64,000 nt of DNA from CAZTUH01 sp964620485 (GTDB lineage Bacteria; Pseudomonadota; Gammaproteobacteria; Burkholderiales; Burkholderiaceae_B), in assembly GCA_964620485.1 (NCBI GenBank), contig CAZUGU010000007.1, positions 22,188 through 86,187 of the forward strand, given 5' to 3'. Every line of letters starts with the position of its first letter. The stretch's first letter is position 1. The position numbers and the translations under genes were made by a program. Below the pieces are notes generated by a model. The model was not told the DNA's origin. It did no database searches and worked only from the letters and a program-made list of their open reading frames with translations. Positions 19,344-27,353 of this stretch are shown piece after piece.

Positions 19344-19673
19344 TATCATTGGGCTATTTTGATTAAAACTTTCTAAAAGACGCTTCAGGTAAAATATTTT
19401 TGGAGTTATTGGACCAAAAAAAACAGTTTTTTCTTTTATTTGTATTAATATCGTTGGAAAATTATCAATATCTTCCTCACCAAGAAGTTCTGGTTGTTGT
19501 TCAATATCTATCCAGTAGAAAGAATATTGAATAATATTTTTTGCTAGATTTATAAATTTAGAATGATATTCCCGGCAGATATTACACCACATTGCACAAT
19601 AACAGATTATTAAACAATCTGTTATTGTGCAATGTGGTGTAATATCTGCCGGGTTAGAAAGTTTTTTGTACAT
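19296..19673 (-). CDS. Thioredoxin-like protein
   Basis: A 125-residue thioredoxin-fold protein with the CxxC motif in AMWCNICREY (residues ~28-37), a predicted strand FYWIDIEQQPELLG, and the cis-proline region DNFPTILI. There is no signal peptide, so it is probably cytoplasmic. It resembles short thioredoxin-family proteins of betaproteobacteria next to pyrD. Its oddity is that the first third of the gene is a 38-bp perfect inverted repeat. One arm encodes PADITPHCTITD, and its reverse complement encodes the CxxC segment. The N-terminal residues are therefore the inverse copy of the active-site codons. Its substrate is unknown. Confidence 0.75.
   Translation of the reverse strand: MYKKLSNPADITPHCTITDCLIICYCAMWCNICREYHSKFINLAKNIIQYSFYWIDIEQQPELLGEEDIDNFPTILIQIKEKTVFFGPITPKIFYLKRLLESFNQNSPMISTGLPDIGYLLNNLI
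19571..19653. repeat. 38-bp perfect inverted repeat inside the thioredoxin-like gene
   Basis: Arms 19571-19608 and 19616-19653 are exact reverse complements around a 7-base spacer. Both arms are coding. The mRNA would fold into a very stable hairpin 20 bases after the start codon. The perfect match over 76 bases implies recent formation, continuing correction, or an assembly artefact. Confidence 0.95.
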
Positions 19674-19779
19674 GATAATAGAATATTCAAATTATAGTTA
19701 TAGGAAAGTAATTAAAAAAAACAAACTTAAATCTATAGTGCCATAATTATGCAAAAAATACATATTTGCTTAAATGATG

Positions 19780-20859
19780 TTACATCAATTGATGTTTATG
19801 TAATTTATAATGCTGATTCAATTCATGAATGCATTCACTGATTAAAATAGGTCCTCTATATATAAGACCAGTATAGAGTTGAACAGCTTTAGCACCTGCT
19901 GATATCATCGCTTTTGCATGCTGGCTAGAAGTAATTCCACCAGATCCAATAATTGTCATATTTTTGTCCAATTTTTCTCTTAAGCGATCAATCACAGAAA
20001 GGGATAACTCATGAAGTGGCATACCTGACAATCCGCCAACTTGATTAGCGTTTTTTAGTTTTTCAACATATTTGCGTGATATTGTTGTATTGGTCGCAAT
20101 AACACCTTCTATATCATATTTAGGCAATATTTGTGCTAGAAAGTCTATCTGTTCATAATCTAAATCTGGGGAAATTTTAACAGCTATAGGAACCTTTTTT
20201 TGATATTTATCTTCTAAAGCTTGACGCTCTTTTTTTATTTGAGACAGCAAAAAATCTAATTTATCTTTATTTTGCAGTGTCCGAAGGTTTGGCGTATTAG
20301 GTGAAGAAATATTGATTGTTATATAATCTGCATGAACATATACATTGGTCAAACCAACGATATAATCGTTAACTGCATACTCAATAGGAGTATCAAAATT
20401 TTTTCCAATATTTAATCCTAAAATACCACCTTTTTTTCTATATATTGAACTACTTTTTATATTTGAAATAAATTTTTTTAATCCTTTATTATTAAATCCT
20501 AAACGATTAATAATACCTTGAGCCTCAGGTAACCGAAAGAGACGTGGTTTGGCATTGCCGATTTGTGCACGTGGTGTAACAGTTCCAGCTTCTATAAAGC
20601 CGAATCCCAGATTACCTAATGCATCAATATAAGATCCATTTTTATCGAATCCTGCAGCTAATCCTATTGGATTTTTTATCTGCAAACCCATAATGTCAAT
20701 ATCATTATTGTATAATGTATTATTAGATACTAATGCACGAGTAAATTGACAGTTATACATTCCTTTTAGAGAATGTAAGGCCATCTTATGGGATACTTCT
20801 GGATCAATCAGAAAAAAAGCTTCTCTTAAGAATGGATATAAACAAAAAATAGTTGACAT
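19780..20859 (-). CDS. pyrD: Dihydroorotate dehydrogenase (quinone), class 2
   Basis: FMN enzyme of pyrimidine synthesis that oxidises dihydroorotate to orotate and gives electrons to ubiquinone at the inner membrane. The N-terminal extension (FLREAFFLIDPEVSHKMAL) is the membrane-binding segment of class 2 enzymes. FMN-site motifs are NPIGLAAGFDKNG, NISSPNTPNLR and IIGSGGITSS. It has 359 aa, normal. Class 2 type fits the ubiH-like gene nearby, since both need or make ubiquinone. It is separated from the thioredoxin-like gene by 106 bases on the same strand. Confidence 0.96.
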   Translation of the reverse strand: MSTIFCLYPFLREAFFLIDPEVSHKMALHSLKGMYNCQFTRALVSNNTLYNNDIDIMGLQIKNPIGLAAGFDKNGSYIDALGNLGFGFIEAGTVTPRAQIGNAKPRLFRLPEAQGIINRLGFNNKGLKKFISNIKSSSIYRKKGGILGLNIGKNFDTPIEYAVNDYIVGLTNVYVHADYITINISSPNTPNLRTLQNKDKLDFLLSQIKKERQALEDKYQKKVPIAVKISPDLDYEQIDFLAQILPKYDIEGVIATNTTISRKYVEKLKNANQVGGLSGMPLHELSLSVIDRLREKLDKNMTIIGSGGITSSQHAKAMISAGAKAVQLYTGLIYRGPILISECIHELNQHYKLHKHQLM

Positions 20860-21117
20860 AACTTTAAACTATCATATAAAAATAATTTATTAGATTTTTC
20901 CAAAGAATTATATTCTAAAATAGAAAAGTATCTAATATTTTTTCATAAATCGAAGAATATATTTTGTAATTATTTAAAATAAGTTAAAAGATAAAAAGTC
21001 AAAATTTTTAATATTAAAATAAAATTCGAAACAAAAAACTTATAGCTTTCATATTTTAATAAAAAATTATTGCTATTATAGTATGTGATTATGTAATACT
21101 TGAATCTTGATAATCTT

Positions 21118-21191
21118 TGGAGGCGCAAGCCGGAATTGAACCGACGTATTCGGATTTGCAGTCCGCTGCATGACCACTCTGCTATTGCGCC
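21118..21191 (-). tRNA. tRNA-Cys (GCA)
   Basis: Cloverleaf with acceptor stem GGCGCAA/TTGCGCC fully paired, anticodon loop CTGCAAA giving GCA, and T-loop TTCAATT. The 3' CCA is encoded. The only tRNA-Cys in this window. Confidence 0.97.
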
Positions 21192-21310
21192 GCATGAAAT
21201 AAATTTCTTAATCTAATATAATTTGGAAATAAGACGTTATCAATAAAAAATCTTGATTAAAAAATTTAATTATTTGCAAATATAATTTATAAAAAACATG
21301 ATATCTAAAA

Positions 21311-21386
21311 TGGAGCGGGAAACGAGTCTCGAACTCGCGACCTCAACCTTGGCAAGGTTGCGCTCTACCAACTGAGCTATTCCCGC
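21311..21386 (-). tRNA. tRNA-Gly (GCC)
   Basis: Acceptor stem GCGGGAA/TTCCCGC is fully paired. The anticodon loop TTGCCAA gives GCC and the T-loop is TTCGAGA. CCA is encoded. It lies 119 bases upstream of tRNA-Cys on the same strand, so the two are likely cotranscribed. Confidence 0.97.
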
Positions 21387-21980
21387 AGATAATTTAGAAT
21401 AAATTCTTAACAGTGGCTCTAATAATTTATCTAATAAAAATCATTATATCACTATAACACATGGTTTATTTTTTACAAAAATAAAATGATTATCTTAGCC
21501 TTAATAAGAATATAAGAATCTATTTCTATAGTTTATATTGAATTTTAAACTTAAAATTTTTTATTCTAATATAAAAGAAAAAGGAAATTCTAGTATGAAA
21601 TAATTAAATAGAAAAGAAATATTGTTCAAATTATATTGAAAATATAGTAATAATTTGTTAAGGCAAATAGATTTATCAAATAAATATTCATTATTTGATT
21701 ATTTTAAGATGATATTTTTGTATAAATATTCAAATTATTAAAATCAGAATTAAATTTAACTGATTAATATATCCATATAGATTGAAAGAATTCAAATGAT
21801 TTTGTTTTTATAATTAAAATCAGTAAATCTGTTTAGTATAATAATTTTAAGATTATGAAAACTTTTCTGTTTTCCAAAAAAATTATTAATTAATCAAATC
21901 TTAACAAAAATCAATTAAATTTATAAATCAAAATTAATTATACAAATCTTAGTTAATTATACAAACCTTTTAATTTTAAT
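21387..21980. other. Gene-free AT-rich gap before tRNA-Gly
   Basis: About 590 bases with no supportable gene on either strand. Short repeated A/T strings occur near 21900-21970. In relatives, tRNA-Gly and tRNA-Cys often follow pgsA; I looked for CDP-alcohol transferase motifs in the minus-strand frames and saw none. Confidence 0.5.
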
Positions 21981-22775
21981 TTATAAATTAAGTACTGCTT
22001 GCATATCATATATTCCATTTGTTTTATCATTTAAAAAGAAAGCAGCTCTTATAGAACCTTCAGCATATGTGGATCGATTATTGGAATAATGTGTAATTTC
22101 AATCTGTTCACCGGTTCCAAAAAAATAAACTGTATGCTTTCCAATTGAATCACCACCACGTATAATCGAAAAACCGATTGTTTCAGGTTTTCTTTTTCCT
22201 ATGTTTCCATATCGTTCCCAAGTAGCAACATCAGCTAAAGATAAATTTCTGGCCGACGCAATAATCCTTCCTATTTCTAATGCTGTACCAGAAGGTGCAT
22301 CAATTTTATTTCTATGATGTGATTCTGATATTTCAACATCATATTCAGATCCTAACATTTTGGATGCTATGTCTATCAATTTAAAAAACGCATTTACTCC
22401 AATACTCATATTAGGAGCAAAAACAATTGCTATTTTTTTTGAAGTAGCATTAATGATGTTTCTATCATTTTTACTAAAACCAGTAGTACCAATAACGATA
22501 TTTGTGTTGTGTCTAACACAAGCATCTAAATGCTTTAAAGTGCCATCAGGATGAGTAAAATCAATAAGACAATCAGCCATTGCAAGAGAATTTAAATCAT
22601 CTGTAGTTATAATGCCTGTATTTCTACCAAAATAATAACCTGCATCTTTTCCAATTAATGGACTTTCAGATTGATCCAATGCTACGCTAAATTCTAATGG
22701 GAAATTACTTTTTAAGATAGTTTGAACAAGTATTTGACCCATGCGGCCACTAATGCCTGCAATAGCTATGCGCAT
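21981..22775 (-). CDS. dapB: 4-hydroxy-tetrahydrodipicolinate reductase
   Basis: NAD(P)H-dependent enzyme of the diaminopimelate/lysine pathway. The Rossmann motif GISGRMG is at residues ~7-13, the substrate and catalytic region is ESHHRNKIDAPSGTA, and MSIGVNAFF is typical. At 264 aa it is full length. Keeping it implies that lysine or DAP for peptidoglycan is still made. bamE lies 191 bases upstream on the same strand, the order seen in other betaproteobacteria. Confidence 0.96.
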   Translation of the reverse strand: MRIAIAGISGRMGQILVQTILKSNFPLEFSVALDQSESPLIGKDAGYYFGRNTGIITTDDLNSLAMADCLIDFTHPDGTLKHLDACVRHNTNIVIGTTGFSKNDRNIINATSKKIAIVFAPNMSIGVNAFFKLIDIASKMLGSEYDVEISESHHRNKIDAPSGTALEIGRIIASARNLSLADVATWERYGNIGKRKPETIGFSIIRGGDSIGKHTVYFFGTGEQIEITHYSNNRSTYAEGSIRAAFFLNDKTNGIYDMQAVLNL

Positions 22776-22966
22776 AAAAATTTATCCTTTTGTATTTAAG
22801 CGATTCTAATTTGAATTAACTTTGTTTAAAATTTTAACTATTTAACTAAATTACCAATTTAATTTATTTTTTATATCGTATTGTCAAAATAATAGAAATC
22901 AAAATAAATTTTGATCTTAACCAGTTTCTAATTCTAATTCTAATTCTTAATTATTATAATTCACAA

Positions 22967-23278
22967 TTATGAATGAAAATCTTCTGACCATCGAATAAGT
23001 TGATCATTATCGAACCAAACAGTAAAATTTTGTTTTTTTATAACTCCATTTGAAGATTTAAAATAATAAGGATAATCCCATCGATTCATTTGAAAAGATA
23101 ATATTGGACTACCCAATATAAATCGAACCTGTTCACGCGTCATTTCTGGTCGTAAAAGTAAGATTTGTTTCCTTGTAATCCAATTGCCCTGTTGAATTTC
23201 TTTATGACAAGCCAATTGCCACTTTTGTGGAAAACAACTTGTTAAAATTAATAAGATACCAAAAATAGAAATTTTCAT
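22967..23278 (-). CDS. bamE: Outer membrane assembly lipoprotein BamE
   Basis: Small lipoprotein of the BAM complex. The signal peptide of ~14 residues ends in LTSC with C15 as lipidation site. The core GNWITRKQILLLRPEMTREQVRFILGSP contains the family signature (given by residues ~31-58), and NRWDYPYYF follows. It is 103 aa, slightly short but complete. With bamD at 6 kb it shows that beta-barrel insertion is retained. In relatives, fur is divergent from it; here that position is empty. Confidence 0.92.
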   Translation of the reverse strand: MKISIFGILLILTSCFPQKWQLACHKEIQQGNWITRKQILLLRPEMTREQVRFILGSPILSFQMNRWDYPYYFKSSNGVIKKQNFTVWFDNDQLIRWSEDFHS

Positions 23279-24103
23279 TTGTTATCAAAATAAATAATAA
23301 AAAAACACAAATCCACTATCCTACTTTTAATTTAATAAATAAAAGGTATAGATTTAAAATATTAGAACATTCGAATTTAATAATATTCAAATTAAGTAAA
23401 TAATATTCAAATTAAGTATTTAAGTATTAAAATTGTTATCGTCCTTTTCAGAAAATAAAGTTATGAGATTTCATCATAAATTTATAAAATATAATATACA
23501 ATTTTGTATGTATAACTATTCGAGATTAACTTTCATTAATATGAATCTATTTTTCACAATATATGATTTTTCTAAATCTTATCAGTTATCAAAAAGTTTT
23601 ATATACACTATTGATGATAGTATTTTACAAATGAAATTGCATAGGCCTCTTTATAACACTTTTTATGTTAATTTTAACTTTTAACTTATATTAATAACTT
23701 AGATAAGTTATTAATATTCTTCTATTTTTCTCAATGCTTCAGAACTTTATGTAATATTTTAATTTTAATATTATTAATCTAATTGATTAGATCAATCAAA
23801 TTTAACTAATTAGATTAGAGATTAATTTAGATGTAATTCTTTTTTAGAATAAGAATTTACAGTTTAAATAAACAATTTTAAGAATAATAATCTATAACTA
23901 TAAATTCCTAATTTTTGTATATTAGATATCATCAAAAAGTATTTGATAATTTCAATTTAACTTTCTTTGTTCGTTATTAGGGAAATTGTTCATTATTAGG
24001 GCAAGATTCTTAGTTCAAATAAATTTTTATAAAAAATAAAAATAATTAAACAGACGAAATAGAAATAAAATTTCAGATAAGTAATTATCATTGTTAACTA
24101 TAT
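23279..24103. other. Gene-poor gap at the expected fur-recN position
   Basis: About 825 bases between bamE and nadK. A plus-strand frame at 23433-23684 (83 codons, rich in Phe, Tyr, Ile and Asn) sits where fur would lie but shows no Fur motif, so I do not call it a gene. A 20-base direct repeat lies at 23381-23418. From recalled betaproteobacterial gene order, fur and recN are expected here. No fragment of either could be confirmed. Confidence 0.5.
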
Positions 24104-25015
24104 TTATTTATATAAATCTAAATTAGAATTGGAAAATTTTGGCATAATATTCCAATGAAGCTTTTTTCTTAAAGTAGAGAAAAAACTATAACTAGGTGGA
24201 TGAATAAATTGTATTGTATGTTGTGCACGCTGTACTGTAATACAATCACCAATTTTCAGATTTGACCAAGTTTGTGTGTCAAAGTGAACATTTGCATGCG
24301 ATTCGGATAATCCTATTTCTGTCAAAATCATACTTAGTACTCCTGTATCTGATATAACAACAGGTCGATTTGATAATGTCTGTGGAGCAACTGGTACTAA
24401 AACTAGTGCGTTTAAATTCGGATGCAAAATCGGCCCATTTGATGCTAAAGCATATGCTGTAGAACCTGTTGGTGTTGCTATGATAAGACCATCTGCTCTT
24501 TGGTTGTACATTAAAATATTATCAAATTCAACTCGAATTCCAATCATACCTCCTTTGCTTGAGCGATTTAAGACAACATCGTTAAGTGCTGAAGCAGAGT
24601 ACAATTTTTGATTTCCGCGCCAAACACTACTTTTTAATAAAGTTCTCTCTTCAACTTGATAGTTTCCTTCTAAAATCAAAGCAATATTTGTATGAATATC
24701 TTGAATAGATATATCTGTAATAAAACCCAAACGTCCATGATTAATACCGAATAAAGGAACCTTATAAGGAGCTAAATAACGAGCGGCATTTAACACTGTG
24801 CCATCCCCACCTATAACAATTGCTAAAGAAGCAATTTTGCCAATTTGTTCTAAATTAGCAATTGGATATTTTTTTATTCCAGTAAAACTGGCTGTATTTG
24901 ATTCGAGTAATATTTTTCTTCCTGTTTTAGTCAAAATTCTTGCCAAAAATTTCAATGGAATACTTAGATTCGAATCTTGATATCTTCCGATAATGGCCAC
25001 AATGGGGAAATACAT
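24104..25015 (-). CDS. nadK: NAD kinase
   Basis: Phosphorylates NAD to NADP with ATP or polyphosphate. Signatures are the GGDGTVLNAAR motif near residue 73, GINHGRLGFITD, the NDVVLNR loop, and ATPTGSTAYALASNGPILHP (given near residues 180-199). It is 303 aa, normal. It is divergent from hemH with 169 bases between. In relatives hrcA sits in that space; it is absent here. Confidence 0.96.
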   Translation of the reverse strand: MYFPIVAIIGRYQDSNLSIPLKFLARILTKTGRKILLESNTASFTGIKKYPIANLEQIGKIASLAIVIGGDGTVLNAARYLAPYKVPLFGINHGRLGFITDISIQDIHTNIALILEGNYQVEERTLLKSSVWRGNQKLYSASALNDVVLNRSSKGGMIGIRVEFDNILMYNQRADGLIIATPTGSTAYALASNGPILHPNLNALVLVPVAPQTLSNRPVVISDTGVLSMILTEIGLSESHANVHFDTQTWSNLKIGDCITVQRAQHTIQFIHPPSYSFFSTLRKKLHWNIMPKFSNSNLDLYK

Positions 25016-25184
25016 AATAAATTGAAATAAGATATGTTTAAGTGTAGTAATTGGAATTAGATTTATTTTTAATATGATATATTTGAAGCTACTTTGAATG
25101 TTACCATTAATTAAGATAACATTAAGTTCAACAGTTGATTATTAACAATAAAATGAATATATATTTGGAATTATCATCGAAAAA

Positions 25185-26273
25185 ATGCAATTGTATAAAT
25201 TTTTAACGAAATATTTTTCTTCCAAGTTTTTTATATCTAAATTTCAGTATCATAATTATGATTACTCAGATAAAATTGATCTATCAAAAGAATCTAATCG
25301 AATAGGAATATTGTTAATTAACCTAGGAACACCCAAAACGCCAAGCCATAGAGATATTCGAAATTATCTAGCAGAATTTCTATCTGATCCAAGAATTATA
25401 GAGATTCCTCGCTGGATTTGGTTGCCTATTCTATATACTTTAATTTTGACAACCAGACCAAGAAAAATTGCATCTAGCTATGCTAGTATTTGGATGAAAG
25501 ATGGTTCTCCACTTGCAGTTTATAGTCGTTATCAATCAGATAATATATTAAAATGTTTGAAAGAAAAAGGTTTTGATGTTAATGTTGAACTAGGAATGAG
25601 ATATGGTGAGCCAAGTATATCTAGTGCTATGGATAAACTCCGACTATCCGGATGTGAACGATTTTTAATTGTTCCTTTATATCCACAATATTCGACTACT
25701 ACAAGTGCTAGTGCTTTTGATGTTGTTAATCAATATATATCAGGATTACGTGACCAACCAGAATTACGCTTTATCAAGCGATTTAATACATTTAATGGAT
25801 ATATATCTTCTATAACCAGACAAATTGATACATTTTGGAAAAAAAATGGTAAACCAGAAAAACTCATTATTAGCTTTCATGGTTTACCATCTTATTCAAT
25901 TAAATTAGGAGATCCATATTATATAGACTGTATGAAGACTGGTTATTTACTAAGTAAGCAATTATGTTTAAAACCAGAACAATTTGAAATAACATTTCAA
26001 AGTCGTTTTGGAATATTACCTTGGATTAAACCTTATACAGATCAAACATTACAAAAATTAGTAACACAAGGTGTTACTAAGATTGACGTAGTTTGCCCAG
26101 GTTTTATATCAGACTGTTTAGAATCTCTCTATGAAGTCAATCAAGAATATCGAAATTTGTTCTTAGATTCTGGAGGTAGGCAATTTCGCTATATACCTGC
26201 ATTCAATAAATGTAATTTCTGGATTAAAAATTTAACATTGCTAATTGAACAACACATACGAGATTGGAAATAA
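25185..26273 (+). CDS. hemH: Ferrochelatase
   Basis: Inserts ferrous iron into protoporphyrin IX, the last step of heme synthesis. Evidence: GILLINLGTPKTP, the catalytic histidine H232 in ISFHGLP, E313 in CPGFISDCLESL, and QSRFG(I)LPWIKPYTD. The 362-residue protein has about 35 extra N-terminal residues before the conserved start at IGILLINLG, seen in several betaproteobacterial enzymes. It is peripheral to the membrane. An intrinsic terminator follows at 26382-26405. It supports heme production for the symbiont's respiratory chain and possibly for a host. Confidence 0.95.
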   Translation: MQLYKFLTKYFSSKFFISKFQYHNYDYSDKIDLSKESNRIGILLINLGTPKTPSHRDIRNYLAEFLSDPRIIEIPRWIWLPILYTLILTTRPRKIASSYASIWMKDGSPLAVYSRYQSDNILKCLKEKGFDVNVELGMRYGEPSISSAMDKLRLSGCERFLIVPLYPQYSTTTSASAFDVVNQYISGLRDQPELRFIKRFNTFNGYISSITRQIDTFWKKNGKPEKLIISFHGLPSYSIKLGDPYYIDCMKTGYLLSKQLCLKPEQFEITFQSRFGILPWIKPYTDQTLQKLVTQGVTKIDVVCPGFISDCLESLYEVNQEYRNLFLDSGGRQFRYIPAFNKCNFWIKNLTLLIEQHIRDWK

Positions 26274-26597
26274 AAAGTAAAAACAATGAATGAAATGATT
26301 TTCTTATTTTTAAAAAATAATCTAATTCTGTATTAGTTTTTGTTTTCTAAAAGAAATATTGAAATTTAATATCAACCATCCAACACTATACGGTAGTATA
26401 GTGTTTTTCTTTAATAATATTTATCTAATTTGACAATTTTTTTATTTTTTACTAATTGGAATATGGATAATAAGAAAATCTTATAAATATCTAATAATTT
26501 TTATTATTAATGATCAGTTAATAGGTAAGAACTCTTACCAATTGACTACTATCCACTACCCAGCGATCACAAAAAATTAATTTAGTGAGAATATTCT
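26274..26597. other. hemH-grpE intergenic region
   Basis: Contains the hemH terminator, then a short perfect hairpin (7-bp arms, 26524-26530 and 26533-26539) and a TTGACA-like box near 26430 that may belong to a grpE promoter. I see no CIRCE element and no clear sigma-32 promoter for grpE. Confidence 0.45.
26382..26405 (+). terminator. Intrinsic terminator after hemH
   Basis: A 10-bp perfect stem (26382-26391 and 26396-26405) with loop GGTA is followed directly by TTTTCTTT. It lies 108 bases after the hemH stop. Confidence 0.85.
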
Positions 26598-27197
26598 ATG
26601 AAAGAAATCAAAAAACCTATTGATCAAGAATTATTAAATTCTAATAAAAAAAATCAGTCCATAAAAGATAAACCTGTTGTATCTGAACAGTTAAAATCAG
26701 ATCAAATTACAGACGATGCCACTGATCTTTATATTCAATTGGAAGAATCAAAAAAGTTAGTTGATGAGCAACGTAATCAAATACTACGTGCTTATGCAGA
26801 AATAGAAAATATGCGTCGCCGTCACCAGGAAGAGATTACAAAAGCACGTAAGTTTAGTATAGAAACTTTTTCAGAAGATTTAATCTCTGTTAAAGATAGT
26901 TTAGAAGCTGCTATTAATCAAGAAAATCAAACTATCGAAACAATGCAAGATGGTGTTAATGCTATTAACAAACAACTTTCTTCAGCATTTGATCGAAATC
27001 ATATTCAAGAGATAAAACCAGTAAAAGGTGATAAATTTGATCCATGTCTTCATCAAGCAATTTCATCGGTTCCCAATGAAGAAGAGGCTGAAAATTCTGT
27101 TGTAAAATTGTTACAAAAAGGCTATATGATTTGGGATCGAACTTTACGGCCTGCAATAGTTATTATTTCTTCCGGTCAAACTAAATTGAAGGAATGA
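26598..27197 (+). CDS. grpE: Nucleotide exchange factor GrpE
   Basis: Co-chaperone that releases ADP from DnaK. A polar N-terminal tail and long coiled-coil helix (residues ~45-110, with AYAEIENMRRRHQEEITKAR) lead to the beta-rich C-terminal domain (GDKFDPCLHQAISSVPNEE, WDRTLRPAIVIIS). At 199 aa it is normal. It is the first gene of grpE-dnaK-dnaJ. dnaK has its own heat-shock promoter 35 bases downstream of the grpE stop. Confidence 0.95.
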   Translation: MKEIKKPIDQELLNSNKKNQSIKDKPVVSEQLKSDQITDDATDLYIQLEESKKLVDEQRNQILRAYAEIENMRRRHQEEITKARKFSIETFSEDLISVKDSLEAAINQENQTIETMQDGVNAINKQLSSAFDRNHIQEIKPVKGDKFDPCLHQAISSVPNEEEAENSVVKLLQKGYMIWDRTLRPAIVIISSGQTKLKE

Positions 27198-27231
27198 TCA
27201 GATATTCTTATGAAGAAGAAGTGAAAATATT

Positions 27232-27260
27232 CTTGAAAACTGTGTTGCTAGCCCCATTTA
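27232..27260 (+). promoter_or_regulatory. Sigma-32 heat-shock promoter of dnaK
   Basis: CTTGAAA at 27232-27238 and CCCCATTTA at 27252-27260 are separated by 13 bases. This matches the RpoH consensus CTTGAAA-N(11-16)-CCCCATNT almost perfectly, 94 bases before the dnaK start. Such a GC-rich box stands out strongly in this AT-rich DNA. Confidence 0.9.
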
Positions 27261-27353
27261 GTCTGTAAATATTCTATCTCTTTTATTTTTTATTTCTTTA
27301 TTTATTTATCTAGTTATTTGAATTGTTTATATGTTGGATCAAGGTAAAACATC

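Noticed and set aside
23433..23684. 83-codon plus-strand frame between bamE and nadK
   Set aside because: Composition is that of AT-rich non-coding DNA (Phe, Tyr, Ile, Asn), there is no ribosome binding site, and no Fur or other family motif is visible.
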